Below, piece after piece: positions 1 to 5,437 of a DNA stretch of 7,275 nucleotides. The notes under the pieces were generated by a model. It did no database searches and was not told the origin of the DNA. It saw only the letters and a program-made list of their open reading frames with translations. Location: NCBI GenBank assembly GCA_029880105.1, contig JAOUPA010000097.1:1-7275 (forward strand), in the 5' to 3' direction. The first letter of the stretch is position 1. Each line of letters begins with the position of its first letter. This DNA comes from Gammaproteobacteria bacterium. GTDB taxonomy: Bacteria > Pseudomonadota > Gammaproteobacteria > SZUA-229. A program made the translations under genes and the position numbers.

Positions 1-39
1 AAACGATATTGCACAGACCAGATTAATTAGCAGCTTCAT
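1..39 (-). CDS. pilY1: Start of a secreted pilus protein, probably PilY1 (partial)
   Basis: Only the first 13 codons lie in the window; the rest runs off the left edge. They read MKLLINLVCAISF, a lysine followed by a hydrophobic run, which looks like the start of a Sec signal peptide. The ATG overlaps the pilX stop as ATGA at 39-36. A strong Shine-Dalgarno sequence lies 7 nt upstream, so the start is well supported. In known minor-pilin operons (fimU/fimT-pilV-pilW-pilX-pilY1-pilE) the gene after pilX encodes PilY1, a large exported tip protein involved in adhesion and pilus retraction control. The identity here rests on gene order and the signal-peptide start, not on any visible PilY1 domain. 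Confidence 0.65.
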   Translation of the reverse strand, partial: MKLLINLVCAISF

Positions 40-557
40 AAATCATCTCCTTCACAACCTTTTACCGGGAATTTGGTCGCCGCCCTCTGGACAGAACGCG
101 ATGAAAGCGTTGCCGTCTCCCCGGTCGCCGTTACCTCAAACCAGCGATAAGAAAACCCCTTACCCGACTCAAGACTACTACCTATACCTTTTGAACAATC
201 AATATACTTAACTGTGGCCGTCGCCACCCAGGCTGCATCATTAGGGCAGCCGTCCGAGGGGTTACAGGTCTGGTCGGGTATCGCACCATTGACCGCAGCA
301 ATAAGATAATCAATAGGATTGACCGGATCATCGGCCATGGCAAAAGCAAGGCGTGACTGCGCTGCCTGGAAGGCAACCGTATGCTGCTGCATATTACCCG
401 CCACCTTCATTTCCAGCGTCGAGCTGCTCATCGAAGAAATGCCTATCAGGGTCAACACCACCAGTATGATCAGCGCCACCACCAGTACCAGGCCAGACTG
501 GCTGCCAGGCATTGCCCGTCTGCTCACTTGATAAGTTCGATTAGTCATTCTCATCAT
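36..557 (-). CDS. pilX: Type IV pilus minor pilin PilX
   Basis: A 173-residue PilX-type minor pilin, a component of the inner-membrane priming complex and pilus tip. Seen: a basic leader, then Gly22 followed by a long hydrophobic helix (about 23-42). Next comes the family-typical stretch with LEMKVAGNMQ and AFQAA (about 48-66), and the C-terminal YRWFEVTATG block (137-146). The residue at mature position +5 is Val instead of the Glu of most pilins, which is usual for PilX/GspK-like proteins. Four cysteines (98, 104, 121, 168) lie in the periplasmic part. The start at 557 overlaps the pilW stop as ATGA; in-frame ATGs at 554 and 548 are possible alternatives, since no strong Shine-Dalgarno sequence decides. 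The stop overlaps the next gene's ATG. Length is normal for the family. Confidence 0.88.
   Translation of the reverse strand: MMRMTNRTYQVSRRAMPGSQSGLVLVVALIILVVLTLIGISSMSSSTLEMKVAGNMQQHTVAFQAAQSRLAFAMADDPVNPIDYLIAAVNGAIPDQTCNPSDGCPNDAAWVATATVKYIDCSKGIGSSLESGKGFSYRWFEVTATGETATLSSRSVQRAATKFPVKGCEGDDL
47..52 (-). promoter_or_regulatory. Ribosome binding site of the gene after pilX
   Basis: AAGGAG on the minus strand, 7 nt before the ATG at 39-37 and inside the last codons of pilX. It is the clearest Shine-Dalgarno sequence in the pilin operon and fixes the start of the truncated downstream gene. Confidence 0.75.
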
Positions 558-1588
558 TTCGCACCCGCAAACACCTGATCAGTATTGAAGTTATTACGCA
601 CCTTGACTACGCTGGTAACCAGGTAGCGCCGATAGCCGTCGTTAGCTTTAGTCACAATCTTTCCTGCATAATCGAAGGTTTGCGCCGCACCGATATTATC
701 CATATCGGCACGCTCGGAACGCATTAATAACCATATCCTGACAGTGCGCACTGCGTCCCATTGATTATCCGCAATATCGGCAGCAGACACATAACGATGC
801 ACATGCCCATCATAGCCAACCAGATTATCAATACCGAATTCGAGCTGAAAATCTTCAACACCCCTTAGCAGTACTTCATTTTTCATTTCAGGGCCCGCCA
901 CGACATCACCACGGTATAGTGAAGGCATACCATCACCCGGTGTATCGGCATACTCACCGACATAGTAAGTTCTGGACACCAGGCTATGAATCGAGTTGGC
1001 AGTATTATCGCTCCACTTGGCCAGCTTCAGGCCTGTCTCATTTTCTGTCGGTATATTTGGCCCAAGAAATACCAGCCCATTCGTATAGTTGGCACGTATA
1101 TAGACTGTGTCTGCCGCTAAAACGTTTGCACCCATGGGGTTGGTATCGGCATAACGCAGTTCCAGCACATCGGTACCTGCTTTATACGTTCCCAGAATAC
1201 AGGTCGTCGAATAAGGATTCATATCATCTGCCGCATACAGAGGCAGATTGAGATCAATATATTGCTGCGGTGCACAGTCGGCAACTGCGGCCGGCGGCTT
1301 CACACTGGCAGGACAGACATTATCACGCTTACGACAATAAATTTGGTCTGTATTATTATGCCGGCCCCATATGCCTGCGTGGCGCAAGTCATAGGCGATG
1401 GCCTCAATGGCAAAACGTGCATCACCCAGCATGGCCAGCTGGTCATCGGTATTGCGCTGGGTATCACGGGTGGATTTGTACAGCTGCATAACACCGCTCA
1501 TAATCACCAGGCCGATCAGCATGGCGACCAGCATCTCGATGAGTGAGAAACCTGATGCATGCGCTGGATTAGAATACCTAAAATTCAT
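554..1588 (-). CDS. pilW: Type IV pilus minor pilin PilW
   Basis: A 344-residue PilW, the large minor pilin of the tip/priming complex. Seen: a prepilin peptidase site at Gly13/Phe14 with FSLIEMLVAMLIGL, Glu18 at mature position +5, and a hydrophobic helix to about residue 35. The PilW-typical region DARFAIEAIAYDLRHAGIWG (56-75) follows. The rest is the periplasmic globular domain, ending with a block (about 280-340) containing RTVRIWLLMRSE and YRRYLVTSVVKVRN, as in other PilW proteins. Four cysteines (85, 92, 105, 130) cluster in the first half of the globular part. The start lies 16 nt after the pilV stop, the only real gap in the operon, with a weak G-rich ribosome site. The stop overlaps pilX by 4 bp. 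Confidence 0.9.
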   Translation of the reverse strand: MNFRYSNPAHASGFSLIEMLVAMLIGLVIMSGVMQLYKSTRDTQRNTDDQLAMLGDARFAIEAIAYDLRHAGIWGRHNNTDQIYCRKRDNVCPASVKPPAAVADCAPQQYIDLNLPLYAADDMNPYSTTCILGTYKAGTDVLELRYADTNPMGANVLAADTVYIRANYTNGLVFLGPNIPTENETGLKLAKWSDNTANSIHSLVSRTYYVGEYADTPGDGMPSLYRGDVVAGPEMKNEVLLRGVEDFQLEFGIDNLVGYDGHVHRYVSAADIADNQWDAVRTVRIWLLMRSERADMDNIGAAQTFDYAGKIVTKANDGYRRYLVTSVVKVRNNFNTDQVFAGAK

Positions 1589-1604
1589 TCTTTATACCCC
1601 GGCC

Positions 1605-2144
1605 TCAGCACTTTGTGTTATTACAAATATAGGCGGTGACGCTGTAACTCATATTATCCATCGTCTGCGACTCCTGGTTTCTTTCCTGCCAGTTGATGGT
1701 CACGGTAACAGAATCATAAGGTTGCACACCGGGCGTTGACGGTATTGTAGCGACACTCGCCTTGGCCGTCGTATTCATACTGGTTAGCAAATCCTGCTTC
1801 CACTGAAAAATATCATCAAGCGCCATCTCCGCCCTGCTACAGGACTTCGTAACATTACAGCCCATGCTTGTACCCCAGTCATTCAGGCCAGAGTCATAAC
1901 CGTTTGCGCTTTTTGCTGGATCCAACGCTTCAGGGTTGCTCCGAATTCGCTCGAGGATTTCTTCAGCCTTAAACGTCGCCAGGGTGCGCAACTCCGCCGT
2001 CTTACCGGCCTTGAGCGAAAGCAGCTGTAGCGAGGCAATACCCAGCATGCCGATCGAAATGATCATGAACGCAATCAACGCTTCCAGCAAAGTGAACCCA
2101 CGTTGTTTTGACTTTATCCTGTTCAGTTTACTAATCATGGGCAT
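1605..2144 (-). CDS. pilV: Type IV pilus minor pilin PilV
   Basis: A 179-residue PilV-type minor pilin (type IV pilus modification protein PilV). Seen: a prepilin cleavage site at Gly16/Phe17 with FTLLEALIAFMIISIGMLG, Glu21 at mature +5, and the family-typical helix continuing through LQLLSLKAG. Near the C-terminus the strand VTVTINWQER (146-155) matches the end of PilV proteins. Four cysteines (96, 102, 174, 179) suggest two disulfides, one closing the C-terminus. The listed start at 2144 overlaps fimT by 10 bp. The ATG at 2138 (Met3) gives a standard ATGA overlap with the fimT stop and is equally plausible or better. Neither has a strong Shine-Dalgarno sequence. Confidence 0.88.
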   Translation of the reverse strand: MPMISKLNRIKSKQRGFTLLEALIAFMIISIGMLGIASLQLLSLKAGKTAELRTLATFKAEEILERIRSNPEALDPAKSANGYDSGLNDWGTSMGCNVTKSCSRAEMALDDIFQWKQDLLTSMNTTAKASVATIPSTPGVQPYDSVTVTINWQERNQESQTMDNMSYSVTAYICNNTKC

Positions 2145-2740
2145 GCACCAATTCTGCCAGCATCTCTGGTCACACGGACACGGCCTGACGTGTTGAGTAA
2201 CACACCACGGGCAACAACATTACCCGCCGCATTGGTCAGGCCACGTTGATCACAGACTCGAAATACACCCGACTGGCTAGCGCCATTTTTAAGCTTGGGT
2301 ACACCACGTGAGGTGAACGAAACATAGTTCTGTATAGCTGTATCTGGCGTATTTATAGTAACCTGGTCACCTTCAGCACCGGTATTTACTTTGATGATAT
2401 CGCCGTCGGCACCAGTGTACTGGCCAAACTCATTACCGGGGTCAGTACCTTCAACAAAAACAATCCAGCCCTGCTCCCAACCGCCTGTACCTGTTGCACA
2501 GGTCGGTGCCGCATCACCCGCATTGGCGCTTTTGCAGATACTCACCCTTGAGTTGCGTTTAATCGCTTCACTGCGCGCAATATGCAGGCCTGCCAATAGA
2601 TCATTGGAATTGACCACCATCCTGTTACCCTTAAAGAATACAGCCATCTGCGGCATGCCTACAGACATCAGTATTGCCAAAATAACCAGGGCAACCATGA
2701 CTTCGACTAATGTAAAACCAGTGTTCTTTTTCATGATCAT
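2135..2740 (-). CDS. fimT: GspH/FimT-family type IV pseudopilin (FimT/FimU-like)
   Basis: A 201-residue minor pilin, the first gene of the pilin operon. Seen: a short leader KKNTG, cleavage after Gly8, then FTLVEVMVALVILAILMSVG with Glu13 at +5. A GspH-type domain follows, with the typical LLAGLHIARSEAIKRNSRVSICK (48-70) and GWEQGWIVFVE (87-97). The C-terminus carries the GspH-family end motif SGRVRVTRDAGR (185-196), flanked by Cys163 and Cys200; Cys69 and Cys81 form another likely pair. FimT and FimU are the two names used for this position; I cannot separate them from sequence alone. The start is at 2740 or at Met3 (2734). A GGA about 10 nt upstream of the first is the only ribosome-site hint. 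The stop overlaps pilV. Confidence 0.88.
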   Translation of the reverse strand: MIMKKNTGFTLVEVMVALVILAILMSVGMPQMAVFFKGNRMVVNSNDLLAGLHIARSEAIKRNSRVSICKSANAGDAAPTCATGTGGWEQGWIVFVEGTDPGNEFGQYTGADGDIIKVNTGAEGDQVTINTPDTAIQNYVSFTSRGVPKLKNGASQSGVFRVCDQRGLTNAAGNVVARGVLLNTSGRVRVTRDAGRIGACP

Positions 2741-2989
2741 AATTTAAGTCCAAAAATTACAGGGCGCTATCAGGAAAAGATGGGGAGCGACATATAGCGG
2801 ATAAGCGGTTACTTTTCTGCCTTTTTATTTATTATTTCGCCAGAAACAGCGCCAGAAAGCTCTTTTTTTACCCCGACAGATCATACACTCTGATCGTTAC
2901 AATGCAATATACGCCGCCCGGATAGGGTTACTATATAAGCAATTACTGTTAAACTTCGCACTGAAATATTACTACCCTTCGAGAACACT
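2741..2989. promoter_or_regulatory. Divergent spacer between fimT and ppa
   Basis: This 249-bp non-coding stretch must carry the promoters of both the pilin operon (minus) and ppa (plus). It is AT-rich near the middle. I see a -10-like TATATAAG at 2932-2939 for ppa, but no good -35 at the right distance. For the pilin operon there is an AT-rich block at 2821-2837 but no clear promoter pair. A 9-bp direct repeat lies at 2838-2858 and a run of seven T at 2863-2869. No sigma-54 type element was found by eye. Confidence 0.45.
2838..2858. repeat. 9-bp direct repeat CGCCAGAAA, 12-bp period
   Basis: CGCCAGAAA occurs at 2838-2846 and again at 2850-2858, separated by CAG. It sits about 100 bp upstream of fimT in the divergent spacer. 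Two same-oriented copies about one helical turn apart fit a regulator site, but the repeat is short and could be chance. Confidence 0.4.
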
Positions 2990-3538
2990 ATGAACCTTGA
3001 TCGCGTCAGCTCGGGTAAAAATACCCCGCACGAAATTAACGTCATTATCGAGATACCCGCGCACAGCGACCCGGTCAAGTATGAAATTGATAAAGAAACC
3101 GGCGCCATGTTCGTTGATCGCTTCATGTCGACCGCCATGCACTACCCCTGCAATTACGGTTACGTTCCCCATACCCTGTCAAAGGATGGTGATCCGGTTG
3201 ATGTACTGGTTGTGACGCCAGTACCATTGATTCCAGGTTCGGTTATCGCCTGCCGCCCGGTTGGCGTACTGAAAATGACTGATGAGTCTGGTGATGATGC
3301 CAAGATTCTCGCCGTACCCATAGATAAATTATGCAAGTCATACCGTAATGCCAAAGATATTGATGATATCGCCATTACACTACGCGATCAGATCGCCCAT
3401 TTCTTCGAACACTACAAAGACCTGGATGAAGGCAAATGGGTGCGTGTTGAGGGCTGGGAAAATATTGAAGCTGCACGCCAGGAGATCATGGATGGCATCC
3501 AGATGTATAAGGAAGCCCCGATTAAGCCAAACTTCTAA
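2990..3538 (+). CDS. ppa: Inorganic pyrophosphatase (family I, soluble)
   Basis: A 182-residue cytoplasmic enzyme that hydrolyses pyrophosphate to two phosphates, pulling biosynthetic reactions forward; it needs Mg2+. The sequence is close to E. coli Ppa along its whole length. Seen: the signature DGDPVDVLV with metal-binding Asp66, Asp68 and Asp71, further active-site residues Asp98, Asp103 and Lys105 (KMTDESGDDAK), and Glu21, Lys30, Glu32, Arg44 and Tyr56 in the expected places. AHFFEHYKDL and KWVRVEGWEN are also conserved. All catalytic positions are intact. The start gives a normal family N-terminus (MNLDRVSSGKNTP); the ribosome site is weak (GAG about 8 nt upstream). It stands alone on the plus strand and converges with the DUF2059 gene. 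Confidence 0.97.
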   Translation: MNLDRVSSGKNTPHEINVIIEIPAHSDPVKYEIDKETGAMFVDRFMSTAMHYPCNYGYVPHTLSKDGDPVDVLVVTPVPLIPGSVIACRPVGVLKMTDESGDDAKILAVPIDKLCKSYRNAKDIDDIAITLRDQIAHFFEHYKDLDEGKWVRVEGWENIEAARQEIMDGIQMYKEAPIKPNF

Positions 3539-3545
3539 TGTCGCA

Positions 3546-3576
3546 TAGCCATAACATCATGCTCGATGTATGGCTA
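3546..3576. terminator. Hairpin between convergent ppa and DUF2059 genes
   Basis: The arms TAGCCATAACATC and GATGTATGGCTA form a 12-bp stem with one bulged A and a 6-nt loop ATGCTC. The hairpin lies 7 nt after the ppa stop and 4 nt after the DUF2059 stop, so it could end transcription from both sides. On the plus strand it is followed by GAATTTATT, a poor U-tract; on the minus strand there is none. It is therefore either a weak bidirectional terminator or a 3'-end-protecting structure. Confidence 0.6.
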
Positions 3577-3580
3577 GAAT

Positions 3581-4075
3581 TTATTGCGCCGTTGTTCCCG
3601 GTGTAGCACCCGTGGACTGAGAATCAGATGACATTCTTGCCGCTTCCTGCTGGATAGCCGCCTTCAATTCACCGATATTAGCCTGCAGTCGACTCATGCC
3701 TATCTGGGAGACTTTTTTTACCAGCTGCGGCATTATACTAATGACCTTCTTACCCGCCGGTGTTTTATAAAAGGCCACAATCTGCTTGAGCTCCTGCTCT
3801 GAAAATGCCTCCATATAAAGCGCTGCCAGCTCAGGCCTGGCTGATTCATAATCCATGTATTTATTAAAAAAGTCCTCCATTACACCTCGAAAAGGCTCTA
3901 GCGAAGGATTCCGAGCAATTTCATTATCGACCATCACTTGTGCAGAAAAAGTCTTCTCTATGCCTGACATCGATAGCAGCTCTTCTGCTGCTCTTAATGC
4001 TTCATCACTGGATGCAAACGAGGTTTTCACCACCAGCACTGCCAGTAGTGTAACGAGACATTTTTTCATATTCAT
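3581..4075 (-). CDS. Secreted DUF2059-domain protein
   Basis: A 164-residue exported protein of unknown function. Seen: a Sec signal peptide (KK then a hydrophobic run, likely cut after Ala21 in SFA/SS), then an all-helical region. The DUF2059 hallmark is at about 73-121: an ARPELAALYMEAFSEQELKQ stretch followed by FYKTPAGKKVISIMPQLV. The last 20 residues are low-complexity Ser/Thr/Gln/Gly. The mature protein should be periplasmic; the only cysteine is in the signal peptide and is not in a lipobox. The start at 4075 is favoured over Met3 because AAAGG lies 6 nt upstream. The gene begins 27 nt after the 3' end of the tRNA-Thr with no terminator between, so it may be co-transcribed with it. The molecular role of DUF2059 is not established to my knowledge. 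Confidence 0.85.
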   Translation of the reverse strand: MNMKKCLVTLLAVLVVKTSFASSDEALRAAEELLSMSGIEKTFSAQVMVDNEIARNPSLEPFRGVMEDFFNKYMDYESARPELAALYMEAFSEQELKQIVAFYKTPAGKKVISIMPQLVKKVSQIGMSRLQANIGELKAAIQQEAARMSSDSQSTGATPGTTAQ

Positions 4076-4102
4076 AAGTAACCTTTTATATTAAAGCGCA
4101 AA

Positions 4103-4178
4103 TGGTGCCGGAAAGAGGAATCGAACCTCCGACCTTCTCATTACGAATGAGCTGCTCTACCGACTGAGCTATTCCGGC
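4103..4178 (-). tRNA. tRNA-Thr (anticodon CGT)
   Basis: A 76-nt tRNA read on the minus strand. The acceptor stem GCCGGAA/TTCCGGC is a perfect 7 bp, with discriminator A and an encoded CCA at 4105-4103. The D arm has GCTC/GAGC with the AGTCGGTA loop. The anticodon loop is TTCGTAA, giving anticodon CGT (plus-strand 4143-4145) for ACG codons. The T arm is GGAGG/CCTCT with loop TTCGATT. The G27-A43 mismatch at the top of the anticodon stem also occurs in E. coli thrW, which this gene resembles closely. There is no adjacent integrase or second tRNA. Confidence 0.97.
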
Positions 4179-4203
4179 GCTCTTAAAAAACTTGCGCAGC
4201 CGC

Positions 4204-4231
4204 AGTATATCAAAACACTCCAGACTGCCTA
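4204..4231 (-). promoter_or_regulatory. Candidate promoter of tRNA-Thr (and DUF2059 gene)
   Basis: On the minus strand, TAGGCA (4231-4226; 4 of 6 matches to TTGACA) lies 16 nt before TATACT (4209-4204; a good -10). The -10 is followed by the GC-rich GCGGCTGCGC, as in stringently controlled stable-RNA promoters. Transcription would start near 4197, about 19 nt before the tRNA. The -35 overlaps the thiO stop codon. Confidence 0.55.
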
Positions 4232-5317
4232 GTGCAACGCATTCACTTTATAAGGCGCAGCATCACAAAATGTTGCTTTACCCAGAACCAGCTCGGTCAT
4301 TAATTGTACCGAGGCTGGGCCCAGTACAATGCCGTTACGATAATGCCCTGCATGCAGGTACAGGCCAGCGACCTCATCAACCTCACAGACATAGGGCACA
4401 CCATTTTCGGTGCCTGGCCTTAACCCCGCCCATTGCCGTTCGACCGGCAATGAACCCAGTAATGGCACCAAGGATACTGCGGTTGCCTTTAATGCCTCCA
4501 GTGCATTACCCGACGTCGTTTTATCAAACCCCACTCTTTCCAGCGTACTGCCGGCCAGCACACGGCCATCGCTTCTTGGAATGATGTAATGCCCCTCCGA
4601 CAGGACAATGCGTTTGACCATGCCGGGTCCGCCTTTAAACATGACCATCTGCCCCTTTACCGGCTCGACATCAACCTGCTGCACAGCCTTGATCAAGCCC
4701 GCACTCCAGGCACCACCTGCCACTATCACACGATCAGCACCCAGTATCTCATCAGCAACTCGCACACCAGTAACACGACCAGCTTGTACAATAATATCCT
4801 GCACCAGCGTATGCTCACGATATGCAATTTGTAGGCGCTCAAAACTTCCCTTCAGGGCTTTTATAATTTTAGGATTACGCACCTGCATAATATCCGGCAT
4901 CCATAACGCCTGCTCAATATTATCCGCAAGCACTGGCTCTATCGATAAAATGGTTTTTCGATCAGCAATACACTGGAGATTTTCGGACCATTGATTTGCC
5001 CATGCCAGTGCAGCACCCTGCTCATCCTGGTCGACTACCAGTAGGCCACTATGCAACAACTCACAGTCAACACCACTTTCGTCCTGCAGGCTGTCCACCA
5101 GATCGGGGTATAGTCTTTTGCTGTGCTGGGCGAATCGATTGACCGAATCCTGATAACGCCATGGGTAAAGGGGTGAGATAATACCGCCGCCCGCCCAGGA
5201 TGATTCACCACCCAATGGACCACGCTCCAGCAGCAATACCTCCATGCCTGCCAGATGCAGTGCACGCGCCGTCATCATACCAATAACGCCGCCACCAATA
5301 ACTATACATTCAGGCAT
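4229..5317 (-). CDS. thiO: Glycine oxidase ThiO (thiazole biosynthesis)
   Basis: A 362-residue FAD-dependent oxidase that oxidises glycine to the imine (dehydroglycine) used by ThiG for the thiamin thiazole ring; cytoplasmic. Seen: the N-terminal dinucleotide-binding motif GGGVIG (8-13) with acidic Glu31 ending the second strand, and the family stretch GGESSWAGGGIISPL (36-50). VAGGAWS is at 199-205. Substrate-binding residues equivalent to Tyr246, Arg302 and Arg329 of the B. subtilis enzyme appear as Tyr244, Arg300 and Arg327, the last in GHYRNGIVLGPAS. The start puts the FAD motif at the usual distance from the N-terminus; there is no clear Shine-Dalgarno sequence. Upstream is the unrecognised 344-codon gene, with a palindrome in the 120-bp gap; downstream is tRNA-Thr. 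Other FAD amino-acid oxidases look similar, but the nearby thiS and thiG support ThiO. Confidence 0.9.
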   Translation of the reverse strand: MPECIVIGGGVIGMMTARALHLAGMEVLLLERGPLGGESSWAGGGIISPLYPWRYQDSVNRFAQHSKRLYPDLVDSLQDESGVDCELLHSGLLVVDQDEQGAALAWANQWSENLQCIADRKTILSIEPVLADNIEQALWMPDIMQVRNPKIIKALKGSFERLQIAYREHTLVQDIIVQAGRVTGVRVADEILGADRVIVAGGAWSAGLIKAVQQVDVEPVKGQMVMFKGGPGMVKRIVLSEGHYIIPRSDGRVLAGSTLERVGFDKTTSGNALEALKATAVSLVPLLGSLPVERQWAGLRPGTENGVPYVCEVDEVAGLYLHAGHYRNGIVLGPASVQLMTELVLGKATFCDAAPYKVNALH

Positions 5318-5344
5318 AAAATTTTAATGTGACAGGTAGAGATA

Positions 5345-5374
5345 GTTCATGTGCGTATTTTGACACACATGAAC
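5345..5374. repeat. Perfect 9-bp inverted repeat upstream of thiO
   Basis: GTTCATGTG (5345-5353) and CACATGAAC (5366-5374) are exact reverse complements. Inside, after one mismatch, two more pairs (GT/AC) close a 6-nt loop ATTTTG. It lies 27 bp upstream of the thiO start and 63 bp past the stop of the preceding gene. There is no U-tract on either strand, so a regulator operator or RNA hairpin in the thiO leader fits better than an intrinsic terminator. Confidence 0.6.
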
Positions 5375-5437
5375 ACGATAAAAGACTGTGATCAAAGCCG
5401 AGTATCGACAACAAACCGATTTAGCAGAAATCGTTCC

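Noticed and set aside
919..1546. Plus-strand open frames inside pilW
   Set aside because: They are antisense to a clear PilW protein, with His/Tyr/Ser-rich meaningless sequence and no ribosome sites.
2863..2869. Run of seven T in the fimT/ppa spacer, as a possible terminator for a plus-strand transcript
   Set aside because: No stable GC stem directly precedes it, and no plus-strand gene lies upstream to terminate.
2881..3138. 85-codon minus-strand reading frame overlapping the start of ppa
   Set aside because: It lies opposite the highly conserved ppa coding sequence, has no recognisable domain and is explained as a shadow of that gene.
4103..4178. tRNA-Thr as an integration site for a mobile element
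   Set aside because: No integrase, no repeated tRNA 3' fragment and no atypical genes are seen nearby; the neighbours are housekeeping genes.
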